Positions 20,401 through 30,319 are shown, counted from the first letter of the stretch. The stretch: DNA of 64,000 nt from Pseudoxanthomonas suwonensis J47 (GCF_000513955.1 NZ_AZUZ01000001.1:234101-298100), one strand, 5' to 3'. A program made the numbers and translations. The notes: generated by a model from the sequence alone, not told the origin.

Positions 20401-23133
20401 TCAGAAGCGGTAGTTCACGCCGAACAGGATGGTGCGGCCCCATTCGATGTATTCCAGCGGGCGGTCCTTGCTGCCGGCGTAGGTGCGGTAGGCCTCGTTG
20501 GTCAGGTTGCTGCCCTGCAGGAGCAGGGTCATGCCCGCCAGGCTGCCGCTGCTGAAGGTGTAGCTGACCTGCGCGTCGGTGATGTTCTCGCCGACCACGT
20601 AGCGCAGCGTGCGGTTGCCGTTGAAGTTGCCGATCTCGCCGATGAAGTCCGAACGGCGGCGCTGGTTCACGCGCGCCTCGAAGCCGTTGCGCTCGTAGTA
20701 CAGCGTCCAGTTGTACACGCGGTCGGACAGGCCCGGCAGGCTGATCGGGTCGCTGCCGACGCTGGAGGCGCTTTCCGGATCCAGGATCTCGATGTCGCTG
20801 TCGAAGAAGCTGGCGCTGGCGATGATGCCGAAGCCGGCGAGGGTGTCGCTGAACAGGTCGAACGGCAGCGACGCGGTCAGCTCCAGGCCCTGCAGCTTGC
20901 CGCCCTCGCCGTTGAGCGGCTGGGTGAAGTCGCCGATGGGCTGCACCGGCGGGCTGCCCGGCGGCGGCACGTAGTCGCCGACCAGGTCGGAGAAGTCGAA
21001 GTCGTCGCGGGTCTGGGTGTAGATGTAGCTCTTCAGGTCCTTGAAGAAGTAGGCGGCGGCCACGTAGGCCTTGGTGCCGAAGTACTTCTCGTAGGAGACG
21101 TCGAAGGCGTTGGCGCGCCACGGCTCCAGTTCCGGGTTGCCGCCGGCGCCGCCCGGGCGGCCGGTGGCGGTGTTGACGCCGAACTCCAGCGCCGAACGCA
21201 GCTGGTCCACGCGCGGACGCGCGACCTGCTTGGCCAGGGCCACGCGCAGCATCTGGTCGTTGGCGAAGGAGAACGCCAGGTTCAGGCTGGGCAGCACCTC
21301 GGTGTAGGTCTTGCCGCCGTGGAACGGCTGGATCTCCTGGCCGGCCGGACGGGTCGAATCCCAGTAGCGCGAATCCGACGACTGGTCGACGTGCTGCACC
21401 TGGAAGCCGATGTTGCCGGTGACCGGCACGGAGCCCCACTCGGTGTCGATGTTGGCGCGGGCGTAGCCGGTGGTGATCTTCTCGTTGACCGTCCACGCCT
21501 TCGGGATCAGGTAGGAGAGGTCGTCGACCGGTTCGAATTCCATGTAACGCGCGACCGCCGCCGGCACGTTCCAGGACGGGATGTAGCCGATCCCGGCGAA
21601 GCCGAGGTTGACCCGGCCGTACTGCAGGTCGTCGCCGATCGCGACCGGGCCCTGCGCGCCGAGGTTGATGTTGCCCTCCGGCTGCACCTTGTCCTTCTCG
21701 CGGTCGGCGTAGTTGACGCCGACGTCGACGTCGGCGAACCAGCCGCCGGCGGGGATGCTGGCCGACAGGCGGAAGGTCTTCAGCTCGTCGTCCACGCTCG
21801 GCACCTTGCCGTAGCCGGAGCCGTAGATGGTGTTGTTGAGGTACAGCGCCGCCGGGTTGGAGTAGTCCAGGCCCGGGACCAGCTGCGAGAAGCCGGAGCT
21901 GCGCAGGTCGATCGCCACCGAGTCCAGCTGCGGCATCGGGTAGAGCTGGGTGTTGTTCTCCAGGTTCAGCTCGTCGCGGGTGGCCTTGGACCAGCCGATG
22001 TCGGCCACGATGTCGACGCTGCCGGCACTGAACTCGTTGGTCCAGCCGAACGCCTTGATCCGGTCGTCGCGCTTGTTGTACATGCCGCGGACCAGCGGGT
22101 AGACGTTGTGCGCGACGCCGCCGGTAAAGGTGTCGTTGCCGTTGACGGTCACCCCGGTCAGCTCCAGGCCCGGGTCGAAGCCGCCGTTGTAGCCGCCGAG
22201 GTGGACCTCGAACTGGTTGGCGGTATCTTCCTGCTCGGCGCGGGTGTAGAACAGGTCCAGGGTGCTGGTCCAGGCGTTGGACGGGCGGAACTGCAGGGTC
22301 GCCATCACGCCGTCGCGGTCGGTGTAGCCGGTGCGGCGCAGCGCCTTGGCGCCGTCCGAATACCAGGTGCCTTCGGGCACGCCCGGGCGCCAGCCGTCGC
22401 CCAGCTGCTGCCAGGGCTCGTACAGGCCGACCTGGTTCTCCTGGATCGGGGTGCTGGAATGCGAGTAGCCCAGCGCGATGCCGAATGTGTCGTCGGCGAA
22501 CTTGCCGATCCAGGTCGCGTTGAGGCGGTGGCCGTCGGCATCGGCGTTGGCCGCCGAGCCCAGCGAGTTGCGCTGGTAGCGGCCACCGACCATCACCGCG
22601 CTGCCGTCGTAGGCCAGCGGGCGGATGGTGCGCATGTCGACCGTGCCCGACAGGCCCTGGCCGACCAGCCCGGCGTCGGGGGTCTTGTACACGGTGACGC
22701 CGTTGACCAGCTCGGACGGGTACTGGTCGAACTCGACGCTGCGGTTGTCGCCGGTGCTGACCATCTCGCGGCCGTTGAGCAGCGTGGTGGAGAAGTCGGG
22801 CGACAGGCCGCGCACGCTGATCACCTGGGCGCGGCCAGCGACGCGCTGCGCGGCCAGGCCGGGGAGGCGCGCGATCGATTCGGCGATGCTCACGTCGGGC
22901 AGCTTGCCGATGTCCTCGGCGGAGATCGCCTCGACGATCGAGCTGGAATCGCGCTTGGTGGAGATGGCGCCCTCGATGCCGCGGCGGATGCCGGTGACGA
23001 CCACCGTGTCCAGCTGGGTGGTTTCGTCCTGGGCGGCAGTGGCGGTGGCGTCCTGCGCGTGCGCGCCTTGGGCGGTAAGCAGGATCGCGGACGCAAGCGC
23101 CGCGCTCAGCAGGTTGCGCTGAAGGTTCAACAT
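20401..23133 (-). CDS. TonB-dependent receptor for maltodextrins
   Basis: A 910-residue receptor of the TIGR01782 type common in Xanthomonas and Caulobacter. Signal peptide MLNLQRNLLSAALASAILLTAQGAHA (in parts), TonB-box TQLDTVVVTG, plug with AISAEDIGKLPDVSIAESIARLPG in sections, and a C-terminal aromatic (GVNYRF). The start at 23131-23133 has a strong Shine-Dalgarno (GGGAGGGG). A LacI-type operator lies in its promoter region and the locus is full of alpha-glucan enzymes, so maltodextrin is the likely cargo (inference). It is transcribed divergently from nothing nearby; the GH97 gene upstream reads the same way but is separated by a hairpin terminator. Confidence 0.92.
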   Translation of the reverse strand: MLNLQRNLLSAALASAILLTAQGAHAQDATATAAQDETTQLDTVVVTGIRRGIEGAISTKRDSSSIVEAISAEDIGKLPDVSIAESIARLPGLAAQRVAGRAQVISVRGLSPDFSTTLLNGREMVSTGDNRSVEFDQYPSELVNGVTVYKTPDAGLVGQGLSGTVDMRTIRPLAYDGSAVMVGGRYQRNSLGSAANADADGHRLNATWIGKFADDTFGIALGYSHSSTPIQENQVGLYEPWQQLGDGWRPGVPEGTWYSDGAKALRRTGYTDRDGVMATLQFRPSNAWTSTLDLFYTRAEQEDTANQFEVHLGGYNGGFDPGLELTGVTVNGNDTFTGGVAHNVYPLVRGMYNKRDDRIKAFGWTNEFSAGSVDIVADIGWSKATRDELNLENNTQLYPMPQLDSVAIDLRSSGFSQLVPGLDYSNPAALYLNNTIYGSGYGKVPSVDDELKTFRLSASIPAGGWFADVDVGVNYADREKDKVQPEGNINLGAQGPVAIGDDLQYGRVNLGFAGIGYIPSWNVPAAVARYMEFEPVDDLSYLIPKAWTVNEKITTGYARANIDTEWGSVPVTGNIGFQVQHVDQSSDSRYWDSTRPAGQEIQPFHGGKTYTEVLPSLNLAFSFANDQMLRVALAKQVARPRVDQLRSALEFGVNTATGRPGGAGGNPELEPWRANAFDVSYEKYFGTKAYVAAAYFFKDLKSYIYTQTRDDFDFSDLVGDYVPPPGSPPVQPIGDFTQPLNGEGGKLQGLELTASLPFDLFSDTLAGFGIIASASFFDSDIEILDPESASSVGSDPISLPGLSDRVYNWTLYYERNGFEARVNQRRRSDFIGEIGNFNGNRTLRYVVGENITDAQVSYTFSSGSLAGMTLLLQGSNLTNEAYRTYAGSKDRPLEYIEWGRTILFGVNYRF

Positions 23134-23226
23134 TTTCCCCTCCCAGGTAATGTCGGATTCGGGTTGTGGTGTGCCGGTTATCCGCGTGTCTTGGTCGTGC
23201 GGGTGGCGGCTTGACGGTGCGTGGCT

Positions 23227-23276
23227 ATGGTAGGCGTGCGTTGCCACGCGGGAAGATGGCTGCATACGTATTCATT
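23227..23276 (-). promoter_or_regulatory. LacI-type operator and promoter of the TonB receptor
   Basis: The 16-base sequence TGCATACGTATTCATT (23261-23276) is the exact reverse complement of the one at 25652-25667; its core TGAATAC/GTATGCA is a near-perfect palindrome. On the minus strand a TACCAT -10-like hexamer (23232-23227) follows 28 bases later. The operator thus lies upstream of the -35 position, a place more usual for activation than for repression. The regulator is presumably the LacI protein encoded at 28916-29947. Confidence 0.7.
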
Positions 23277-23366
23277 GCATCCATCGTTGGCGGGAATGCG
23301 ATGGACAGCGGTGTCATCGAAGGCCGGGAGTCCGCGCCCGCATCCGTGTTCCGGGTACGCGGAAAC

Positions 23367-23418
23367 GGCGGGGGAAAGCCCGCCGGAAAGAGCAGGGCGC
23401 GGCATGCGCGCCGCGCCC
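23367..23418 (-). terminator. Tandem hairpins after the GH97 gene
   Basis: On the minus strand GGGCGCGGC-N6-GCCGCGCCC (stem 23395-23418) is followed by TGCTCTTTCC, and then by a second hairpin GGCGGG-N6-CCCGCC (23367-23384) and GTTTCC. Together they form a likely, though U-poor, terminator ten bases after the GH97 stop. Confidence 0.6.
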
Positions 23419-23427
23419 CTGGAACGA

Positions 23428-25557
23428 TCAGTCGATGGGTACGAAGCGGATGGCCTGGCCGCCGCCTGCGGCCAGCTTCAGCGTGTAGCGGTCGCTGCTG
23501 CGCACCTCGCGGGTCTCGCGCACGAACTCGAACGGCGCGGTCTTCCAGTGCGCGCGGTCGCCGTCGCGGTATATCTCGGCGCGATAGCGGCGGCCCGGAT
23601 CCAGGAACGACAGCGGCACCTCGACGATGCGCGCCTCTTCGTCGGTGACGCTGCCGAGGAACCACTCGTCGCCGCCGCGGACCTTGCGCGCGAAGGTGAC
23701 GTGGTCGCCCACCTCGCCGGCGAGCACGCGGCTTTCCTCCCAGTCCACGGCCACGTCCTTGATGAACTGGAACGCGTCCGGATGTTCGGCGTAGTGCTCG
23801 GGCAGGTCGGCGACCATCTGGATCGGGCTGTAGATCACCACGTACAGCGCCAGCTGCTTGGCCAGGGTGCTCTCGATCTGCTGGCCGCCGCGGCCCTTGA
23901 GGCTGACGATGCCCGGGGTGAAGTCCATCGGCCCGGCCAGCATGCGGGTGAACACCAGGTTGGCCTCGTGCTCCGGCGGGTTCGGCGGCTTCGCCCAGGC
24001 GTTGAACTCCATGCCGCGCGCACCTTCGCGCGAGACCCAGTTCGGCCAGGTGCGGTGCAGGCCGGTGCTCTTGATCGGCTCGTGCGAGTTGATCGCGATA
24101 TGGCGCTTCGCCGCCGCCTCCAGCACGCGCACGTGGTGGTTGCTCATCCACTGGCCCTCGTGCCACTCGCGGATCACCGGGCCGCCGGCCTTGTCCTGGC
24201 GCTGGATGTCGCCGGCGTCGCAGACGTAGCCGGTCTTGACCACGTCCACGCCGTTGCGCGCGTACAGGTCCAGCGCCGCCGGCAGCTGCCGCTCGTAGTG
24301 GCTGACCGCGCAGGCGGTCTCGTGGTGGCCGATCAGGTGCACGCCGCGTTCGGCGCCGTAGGCGGCCAGGCCTTCCAGGTCGAAATCGGCAGTGGAGCGG
24401 GTGAAATCGAAGTTCCAGCCGTTGGCGAACCAGTCGCCGTCCCAGCCGGGGTTCCAGCCTTCCACCAGCACGCCGCGGAAGCCGTTGGCGGCGGCGAAGT
24501 CGATGTAGCGCTTCGTGTTGGCGGTGGTGGCGCCGTGGCGCGGGCCGGTGCCCCAGGTTTCCTCGTCCAGGTGCAGCGACCACCACACGCCGACGTACTT
24601 GGCCGGCTTGAACCAGCTGACGTCGCCGATGCGGTTGGGCTCGTTGAGGTTGAGCATCAGGCTGGATTCGGCCAGGTCGCCGGCGCGTCCGCCGACCAGG
24701 ATGGTGCGCCACGGCGTGTTGAACGGCGCCGTCCGGACCACGGCCGCGGAGTGGTCGTTGCCCGGGGTCAGCGCCGCGCGCAGCACGCCGTCGCCGCTGC
24801 GGGCCAGGTTCATGCCGGCATAGTCGACCAGCGCGGCCTCGTGGATCGAGATGTGCAGTCCGTCGTCGCTGCGCAGGGTGATCGGGGTCTGCGCGATGCC
24901 GACCTCGGACAGCGGGGTGCGCGCGTACAGGTATTCCTCGCGGTTCCATTCGAACGCCGGGATCCACCAGGCGGTGGCCGGGCGGGCGACCGCGAACTCG
25001 GTCAGCTCCTGGCGGATGCGGACCTCGTCCATCGCCGGCTGGCGCGGGAACTCGTAGCGGAAGCCGACGCCGTCGTCGTAGACGCGGAACACCACGTCGA
25101 AGCGGCGGCCCTGGTCGCGGCCCCCGTGCGGCTTCTCGGCGAAGCTGGCGCGCAGCTCGTTGTAGTGGTTGCGCACCAGGCGGCGTTCGCCCCACGGCTG
25201 TTCCCAGGTCCCGTCGAAGCTGCGGCTGGACTGGCCGACCAGTTCCAGGTTGCGTTCGAGGCGGCCGTCGCCAAGCAGGAAGCCCAGCCGCGAAGGTGCG
25301 ATCACCGGGCGGCTGCCGCGGTCGACGCGGTAGGCGAGGCGGCCTTCGTGCTGCGATTCCAGGGTCACCGACAGGGTGCCGCCGGGCGAGGCGACGCGCG
25401 CCAGCGTTTCCGCCTGGGCCGGCAGGCTGGCGGCGAAGAGCAGGATGAACAGGCCGCGCAGGCCCATGCGTCCAGCGGCGCTGCGCGGGAAAACGCCGGG
25501 TGCGGCCGGCGCGCAAGGAAGCGTGCGGGCGTCGCCGCCGCAGGTTGGATCGTGCAT
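23428..25557 (-). CDS. Glycoside hydrolase family 97 alpha-glucosidase
   Basis: A 709-residue GH97 enzyme. An N-terminal beta-sandwich (about 60-320) is followed by a catalytic barrel with VEGWNPGWDGDWF and NSHEPIKSTGLHRTWPN; the two Glu positions match the catalytic pair of inverting GH97 enzymes of the SusB type. Start: the ATG at 25555-25557 has a very strong Shine-Dalgarno (GGGAGGGGAC) but places 30 residues before the signal peptide; an internal ATG at 25465-25467 starts the signal peptide directly (MGLRGLFILLFAASLPAQA). Either may be used. It would work in the periplasm on maltodextrins. It is divergent from the MFS permease and shares its regulatory region. Confidence 0.93.
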   Translation of the reverse strand: MHDPTCGGDARTLPCAPAAPGVFPRSAAGRMGLRGLFILLFAASLPAQAETLARVASPGGTLSVTLESQHEGRLAYRVDRGSRPVIAPSRLGFLLGDGRLERNLELVGQSSRSFDGTWEQPWGERRLVRNHYNELRASFAEKPHGGRDQGRRFDVVFRVYDDGVGFRYEFPRQPAMDEVRIRQELTEFAVARPATAWWIPAFEWNREEYLYARTPLSEVGIAQTPITLRSDDGLHISIHEAALVDYAGMNLARSGDGVLRAALTPGNDHSAAVVRTAPFNTPWRTILVGGRAGDLAESSLMLNLNEPNRIGDVSWFKPAKYVGVWWSLHLDEETWGTGPRHGATTANTKRYIDFAAANGFRGVLVEGWNPGWDGDWFANGWNFDFTRSTADFDLEGLAAYGAERGVHLIGHHETACAVSHYERQLPAALDLYARNGVDVVKTGYVCDAGDIQRQDKAGGPVIREWHEGQWMSNHHVRVLEAAAKRHIAINSHEPIKSTGLHRTWPNWVSREGARGMEFNAWAKPPNPPEHEANLVFTRMLAGPMDFTPGIVSLKGRGGQQIESTLAKQLALYVVIYSPIQMVADLPEHYAEHPDAFQFIKDVAVDWEESRVLAGEVGDHVTFARKVRGGDEWFLGSVTDEEARIVEVPLSFLDPGRRYRAEIYRDGDRAHWKTAPFEFVRETREVRSSDRYTLKLAAGGGQAIRFVPID

Positions 25558-25651
25558 GTCCCCTCCCGGGATCCGCTGTACGTGGTAGCGCCGCGCAGGC
25601 GTGGCCTTTCCACTATTCCCGCAGACGGCCGCGCGCTTCCAGCCTCCGGGC

Positions 25652-25702
25652 AATGAATACGTATGCACCGGCTGTGCGCCGCGCGCACCGCGCCCCTACC
25701 AT
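25652..25702 (+). promoter_or_regulatory. LacI-type operator and promoter of the MFS-GH13 operon
   Basis: AATGAATACGTATGCA (25652-25667) matches the operator before the TonB receptor in all 16 bases. A TACCAT -10-like hexamer (25697-25702) follows after 29 bases, nearly the same spacing as at the receptor promoter (28). The -35 positions at both promoters are poor, which fits a promoter needing an activator. The site also lies 95 bases before the divergent GH97 start and may control it. Confidence 0.7.
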
Positions 25703-25747
25703 GGCCCCACATCGCATCCCGTGATTCCCGGAGGGGGGAACCGCCTG

Positions 25748-27229
25748 ATGGAACGCAAACCGCGTCTGTCGTTCTGGCAGATATGGAACATGTGCTTCGG
25801 CTTCCTGGGCATCCAGTTCGGATTCGCCCTGCAGAACGCCAATGCCAGCCGCATTTTCCAGACCCTGGGCGCGGACATGGACCAGGTGCCGGGGTTGTGG
25901 ATCGCCGCGCCGCTGACCGGCCTGCTGGTGCAGCCGGTGGTGGGCTACCTGTCCGACCGCACCTGGACCCGCCTGGGCCGGCGCCGGCCGTACTTCCTCG
26001 CCGGCGCGCTGCTGGCGACGCTGGCGCTGTTCGTGATGCCCAACTCGCCTGCGCTGTGGATCGCCGCCGGCACGCTGTGGATCCTCGACGCCTCGATCAA
26101 CGTGGCGATGGAACCGTTCCGCGCCTTCGTCGGCGACCAGCTGCCCACCTCGCAACGCGCCAGCGGCTATGCCATGCAGAGTTTCTTCATCGGCGTCGGC
26201 GCGGTGGTGGCGAGCATGCTGCCGTGGCTGCTGGCCAAGGCCGGCGTGGCCAATACCGCCGGGCCCGGCGAGGTACCCGGGACGGTGCGCTACGCCTTCT
26301 ACCTCGGCGGGGCGGTGCTGTTCGCGGCGATCGGCTGGACCGTGCTGCGCAGCCGCGAGTACCCGCCGGAAGTGCTGGCCTCGTTCGAGGAGCCCGGTGA
26401 CGCCGCCGCGCATGCCGCGGCCCCCGCAGCGAAGGCCGCCGTGGGCCCGGCGCTGGCCTGGCTGGCTGCAGGCCTCGCCTTCGCCGCTGTCGTGGCCGCG
26501 CACGGCTGGGACCGGATGCTCTACGTGCTGGCCGGCATGCTCGCCGCCTACGGCGTGCTGGTGCTGGTCTCGCGCCTGCTGCGGCCGGGCGGCATGCTGC
26601 CGGCCATCGTCGCCGACCTGCACGCCATGCCCGGCGCGATGCGGTGCCTGGCCGTGGTCCAGTTCTTCTCCTGGTTCGCGCTGTTCGCGATGTGGATCTA
26701 CACCACCGCGGCCGTGGCCGGGACCCACTTCGGCAGCAGCGATCCGACGTCGGCCGTCTACAACGAGGGCGCCAACTGGGTCGGCGTGCTGTTCGCCGCC
26801 TACAACGGCTTCGCCGCGCTGGCCGCCATCGCCATCCCGTGGATGGTGCGCGCGCTCGGCCTGCGCGCCACCCACCTGGTCAACCTGCTGCTGGGTGCGG
26901 CCGGCCTGCTTTCCTTCCTGGCCGTGCGCGACCCGCAATGGCTGCTGCTGTCGATGGTCGGGGTCGGTTTCGCCTGGGCGTCGATCCTTTCCCTGCCGTA
27001 CGCGATGCTCTCCGACAGCGTCCCGGCCGCCAAGATGGGCATCTACATGGGCATCTTCAATTTCTTCATCGTGATCCCGCAGCTGGTCGCGGCCAGCCTG
27101 CTCGGCTTCCTGCTGAAGTCGCTGTTCGGCAACCAGCCGCTGTGGGCGCTGGCCATCGGCGGCGCCAGCCTGCTGCTGGCGGGGCTGTGCACGCTGGCGG
27201 TGCCGCGCGCGGTGGAGGTGCGGGCATGA
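25748..27229 (+). CDS. MFS sugar permease (maltose/maltodextrin type)
   Basis: A 493-residue inner-membrane carrier with about twelve spans, of the glycoside-pentoside-hexuronide/SLC45-like group. Diagnostic loops are [16 protein letters not shown] (between spans 2 and 3) and [16 protein letters not shown], which are found in bacterial maltose and plant sucrose carriers. The start at 25748 ([15 protein letters not shown]) follows a GGAGGGGGG sequence. It overlaps the downstream GH13 gene by 4 bases (ATGA). With the outer-membrane receptor and hydrolases around it, proton-coupled import of maltose or short maltodextrins is likely. Confidence 0.92.
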   Translation: MERKPRLSFWQIWNMCFGFLGIQFGFALQNANASRIFQTLGADMDQVPGLWIAAPLTGLLVQPVVGYLSDRTWTRLGRRRPYFLAGALLATLALFVMPNSPALWIAAGTLWILDASINVAMEPFRAFVGDQLPTSQRASGYAMQSFFIGVGAVVASMLPWLLAKAGVANTAGPGEVPGTVRYAFYLGGAVLFAAIGWTVLRSREYPPEVLASFEEPGDAAAHAAAPAAKAAVGPALAWLAAGLAFAAVVAAHGWDRMLYVLAGMLAAYGVLVLVSRLLRPGGMLPAIVADLHAMPGAMRCLAVVQFFSWFALFAMWIYTTAAVAGTHFGSSDPTSAVYNEGANWVGVLFAAYNGFAALAAIAIPWMVRALGLRATHLVNLLLGAAGLLSFLAVRDPQWLLLSMVGVGFAWASILSLPYAMLSDSVPAAKMGIYMGIFNFFIVIPQLVAASLLGFLLKSLFGNQPLWALAIGGASLLLAGLCTLAVPRAVEVRA

Positions 27230-28890
27230 GCCGGCTGCGTCAGGCGGTGCTGTGCACGGCGCTGGGCCTGGCCGGCAGCGCCGCAGCTTCGGACTACTAC
27301 GGCACGCTGGAGCCGTTCGCCAGCGAGTCGATCTACTTCGTGATGACCGACCGCTTCGCCAACGGCGACCCGGCCAACGACCACCGCGACCAGGGCGTGG
27401 ATCCGGCCCGGCCGGAGCTGCGCACCTTCGACATCCCCCTGAAGGAGGCCTGCGACGGCGAGGTCGGCAACGTCGGCTACCTCGGCGGCGACTTCCGCGG
27501 CCTGCTCGACAACGCCGGCTACATCCGCGACCTGGGCTTCACCGCGGTGTGGATCACGCCGATCGTCGACAACCCGGACCAGGCCTTCACCGGCGGCGAC
27601 GAGATCAGCTGCGACGGCTTCCTCACCGACCGCGGCAAGTCCGGCTTCCACGGCTACTGGGGCATCAATTTCTACCGGCTGGACGAACACCTGCCGAGTG
27701 CGGACCTGGATTTCGCCGGGCTGACCGCCGGCCTGCGCGCGCACGGACTGAAGACGGTGCTGGACATCGTCGGCAACCACGGCTCGCCGGCGTGGACCAT
27801 GCCGGTGGCGCAGCCGCAGTACGGCCAGCTGTTCGACGCGGACGGGAAGCTGGTGGCCGACCACCAGAACCTGCCGCCGGAGCAGCTCGACCCGGCCGGC
27901 AATCCGCTGCACGCTTTCTACAACACCCGGCCGGACCTGGCGCAGCTGTCCGACCTGGACGCTGCCAATCCGGCAGTGATGGACTACCTGGTCGGCGCCT
28001 ACCTGCAGTGGATCGGGCAGGGCGTGGACGCGCTGCGCATCGACACCATCCGCCACCAGCCGCTGGCGTTCTGGAAGGAGTTCGCCGGACGCATCCGCGC
28101 GCAGCACCCGGGCATGTACATGTTCGGCGAGGCCTTCGACTACGACCCGGCGAAGATCGCGCAGTTCACCCTCCCGGAGAACGGCTCGATCAGCGTGCTC
28201 GACTTCCCGATGCGCCAGGCCATGGAAGACGTGTTCGGGCGCAAGGGCGCCGGCTTCGAGCGCCTGGAAGAGGCGCTGCACCTCAGCGGCGGCCCGTACG
28301 CGAACGTCTACGACCTGGCCACGTTCTACGACAACCACGACATGCGCCGGCTCGACGCCGAGGACAGCGGTTTCATCGACGCGCACAACTGGCTGTTCAC
28401 CGCGCGCGGCATCCCGGTGGTCTATTACGGCTCGGAGACCGGCTTCATGCGCGGCCAGGCCGAACACGGCGGCAACCGCGCCTATTTCGGCCAGGAGCGC
28501 ATCGCCGCCGCGCCGGCCAGCCCGATCCACGCCAGCCTCAAGCGCATCGCCGGCCTGCGCCGGGAATCGCCGGCGCTGCAGCGCGGCCTGCAGCTGCCGG
28601 TGCGCCTGCAGGGCGACCAGGCGGTGTTCTACCGCGTCTACCAGCACGACGGGCAGGCGCAGACCGCGCTGGTGCTGCTCAACAAGGGCGACCGCGCGCA
28701 GGACTTCACCGTGCGCGAGTACCTGCAGCCGGGGCGCTGGCGCGATGGCTTCAGCGGCGAAACGCTCGAGGTCGGGCGCCAGCTGCGGGTCGAGGTGCCG
28801 GCGCACGGGGTAAGGGTGTTCTTCCTGGACGCGCCGGTGAGCCGCGCGGACCTGCGCGAGCGACTGGATGCGTTGATGGCCGGGCGCTGA
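27226..28890 (+). CDS. Exported GH13 alpha-amylase/cyclomaltodextrinase-like enzyme
   Basis: A 554-residue GH13 protein with a signal peptide (residues 1-21). The opening [18 protein letters not shown] is typical of the CGTase/cyclomaltodextrinase/amylase branch. Catalytic residues are Asp273 ([12 protein letters not shown]), Glu302 (MFGEAFDYD) and Asp372 (FYDNHDMRR). There is no starch-binding domain at the C-terminus, so it most likely acts in the periplasm on dextrins rather than on granules. It is translated from an ATG overlapping the permease stop. Confidence 0.92.
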   Translation: MSRLRQAVLCTALGLAGSAAASDYYGTLEPFASESIYFVMTDRFANGDPANDHRDQGVDPARPELRTFDIPLKEACDGEVGNVGYLGGDFRGLLDNAGYIRDLGFTAVWITPIVDNPDQAFTGGDEISCDGFLTDRGKSGFHGYWGINFYRLDEHLPSADLDFAGLTAGLRAHGLKTVLDIVGNHGSPAWTMPVAQPQYGQLFDADGKLVADHQNLPPEQLDPAGNPLHAFYNTRPDLAQLSDLDAANPAVMDYLVGAYLQWIGQGVDALRIDTIRHQPLAFWKEFAGRIRAQHPGMYMFGEAFDYDPAKIAQFTLPENGSISVLDFPMRQAMEDVFGRKGAGFERLEEALHLSGGPYANVYDLATFYDNHDMRRLDAEDSGFIDAHNWLFTARGIPVVYYGSETGFMRGQAEHGGNRAYFGQERIAAAPASPIHASLKRIAGLRRESPALQRGLQLPVRLQGDQAVFYRVYQHDGQAQTALVLLNKGDRAQDFTVREYLQPGRWRDGFSGETLEVGRQLRVEVPAHGVRVFFLDAPVSRADLRERLDALMAGR

Positions 28891-28915
28891 GCCTGCCTGG
28901 AAGGCGGCGCCGGCT

Positions 28916-29947
28916 TCAGCCCGCGCCGCTGGAGCCGCGCAGCACCACCTTCACCGGCAGGGTGCGGCTTTCCACGGCCTCGCCCTGGATCAGCCGGATC
29001 AGGCTGTCGACCAGCACCTCGCCGGCCTGCTTGGTGTCCTGCTGCACGGTGGACAGCCCCGGCTGGACGAAGCTGGCCATGGCGATGTCGTCGAAGCCGG
29101 CCACGGCCACGTCTTCCGGGATCTGCCTGCCGTGTTCGCGCAGCGCCTTCATTGCGCCCAGCGCGATCAGGTCGCTGGCGGCGAACACGGCGTCAAACCC
29201 TGCGCCAGCGTCGAGCAGGGCCCGCGCCGCTGCATGGCCGGCCTGCTCGGTAGTGATGGCGTCGGCCTGCAGCGCCGGGTCCGGTTCCAGTCCGGCCTCG
29301 CGCAGCGCCCCGGCGTAGCCGCGGTAGCGCTCGAAGAACTCCGGGTAGTGGGCCGAGGCGTGGCCGAGGAAGGCGATCCGGCGCCGGCCCTGGCCGAGCA
29401 GGTGGGCGGTGATGTCGTGCCCGCCCTGGAAGTTGTCGCAGCCGATCGACACGCCGGGCTCGCCGGGCAGGGCCGCGCCCCAGCGCACGAAGTGGGTGCC
29501 CTGGGCGACCAGCTGCTGCAGCTTCGATTCCGCTTCCAGGTAATCGCCGTAGCCGAGCAGGATCAGGCCGTCGGCCTTGTGGCTGTCCTCGAAGTCGGCG
29601 TGCCAGTTGGTCGACAGCTGCTGGAACGAGACCAGCAGGTCGTAGCCGCGCAGGGCACAGGCCCGGGTGATCGAACCGAGCATCGAGTGGAAGAATGGGT
29701 TGATCAGCGAGTCGTCCGGGGTCGGGTCCTCGAAGAACAGCAGGGCGAGGGTGCCGGACTGCTGGGCCCGCAGGTTGGAGGCGTTCTTGTCGACCTTGTA
29801 GTTGAGCTGCCGGGCGATGGCCAGGATCCGCTCGCGGGTCTCCGGGTTGACCGAAGGGCTGCCGCGCAGGGCACGCGATACCGTCGGCTGGGAAACCCCG
29901 GCCAGGTGCGCGATGTCCAGCGATGTGGGCTTGCCCTTGATGGTCAT
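28916..29947 (-). CDS. LacI-family regulator of the maltodextrin locus
   Basis: A 343-residue LacI protein: HTH ([20 protein letters not shown], residues 8-27), hinge and a periplasmic-binding-like effector domain ([11 protein letters not shown], then [16 protein letters not shown] and [21 protein letters not shown], in parts). It is convergent with the permease-GH13 operon and the last gene of the locus, so it is the likely binder of the two operators at 23261-23276 and 25652-25667. Relatives in Xanthomonas control amylase and maltose genes. Its own upstream region shows no copy of that operator. Confidence 0.92.
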   Translation of the reverse strand: MTIKGKPTSLDIAHLAGVSQPTVSRALRGSPSVNPETRERILAIARQLNYKVDKNASNLRAQQSGTLALLFFEDPTPDDSLINPFFHSMLGSITRACALRGYDLLVSFQQLSTNWHADFEDSHKADGLILLGYGDYLEAESKLQQLVAQGTHFVRWGAALPGEPGVSIGCDNFQGGHDITAHLLGQGRRRIAFLGHASAHYPEFFERYRGYAGALREAGLEPDPALQADAITTEQAGHAAARALLDAGAGFDAVFAASDLIALGAMKALREHGRQIPEDVAVAGFDDIAMASFVQPGLSTVQQDTKQAGEVLVDSLIRLIQGEAVESRTLPVKVVLRGSSGAG

Positions 29948-30010
29948 TGACCGCCCCCCTCCGGGCCGGCTGCCGTGGCGTGGCGGCATCATGCCACCGC
30001 CGGCGCCGGG

Positions 30011-30039
30011 TTTGCGCCGCTCCGGGGGCGGGGTAGAAT
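30011..30039 (+). promoter_or_regulatory. Promoter of the thrS transcript
   Basis: TTGCGC (30012-30017), 16 bases, then TAGAAT (30034-30039). Transcription would start near 30046, about 70 bases before the threonine leader peptide. A perfect hairpin GCCGGCA-GGG-TGCCGGC follows at 30053-30069. Confidence 0.55.
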
Positions 30040-30116
30040 CGGCGCCATCGCCGCCGGCAGGGTGCCGGCGCGGCAGTCACAAGGTGGCCCGCGGAAACGC
30101 CGGCCGAGCGTGCGAC

Positions 30117-30143
30117 ATGAGCACTACCACCGCCCACCGCTGA
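30117..30143 (+). CDS. Threonine-rich leader peptide of thrS (MSTTTAHR)
   Basis: ATG AGC ACT ACC ACC GCC CAC CGC TGA encodes an 8-residue peptide with three threonine codons in a row, directly upstream of threonyl-tRNA synthetase and 29 bases before a terminator hairpin. This is the layout of ribosome-mediated attenuation: a ribosome stalled at the Thr codons would leave CGAGG (30151-30155) free to pair with CCTCG (30177-30181), which would break up the terminator stem. The start has only a weak Shine-Dalgarno (GAG). The reading frame is too short to prove by statistics; the position and the codons are the evidence. Confidence 0.6.
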   Translation: MSTTTAHR

Positions 30144-30172
30144 ACGCCGCCGAGGCCCCGGACTTCCAGCTG

Positions 30173-30193
30173 GCGCCCTCGAGGCGCTTTTTT
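30173..30193 (+). terminator. Attenuator terminator before thrS
   Basis: GCGCC-CTCGA-GGCGC followed by TTTTTT. The stem is short (5 GC pairs plus a possible G-T) but the T-run is good. It comes after the MSTTTAHR peptide and 127 bases before the thrS start. Its loop strand CCTCG can pair instead with 30151-30155. Confidence 0.7.
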
Positions 30194-30219
30194 GTTGGCC
30201 GCGATGCGGCCGACTGGAT

Positions 30220-30313
30220 CCGGGATTCGAGATCGGGGATGGCCAGGCCGTCCCGCTCGCCCGGATCCCGCCGCTCGAAATCCGACTCTCCAATCCCGAA
30301 TCCCGAATCCCGG
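30220..30313 (+). repeat. Inverted ATTCGGG/AATCCCG heptamer repeat before thrS
   Basis: Left arm CCGGGATTCGAGATCGGGGAT (30220-30240 region) and right arm of AATCCCG units (30292-30313) match in about 18 of 21 positions when folded. The right arm ends six bases before the thrS ATG. Same family as at sufC and pheT. Confidence 0.75.
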
Positions 30314-30319
30314 CTCCAG

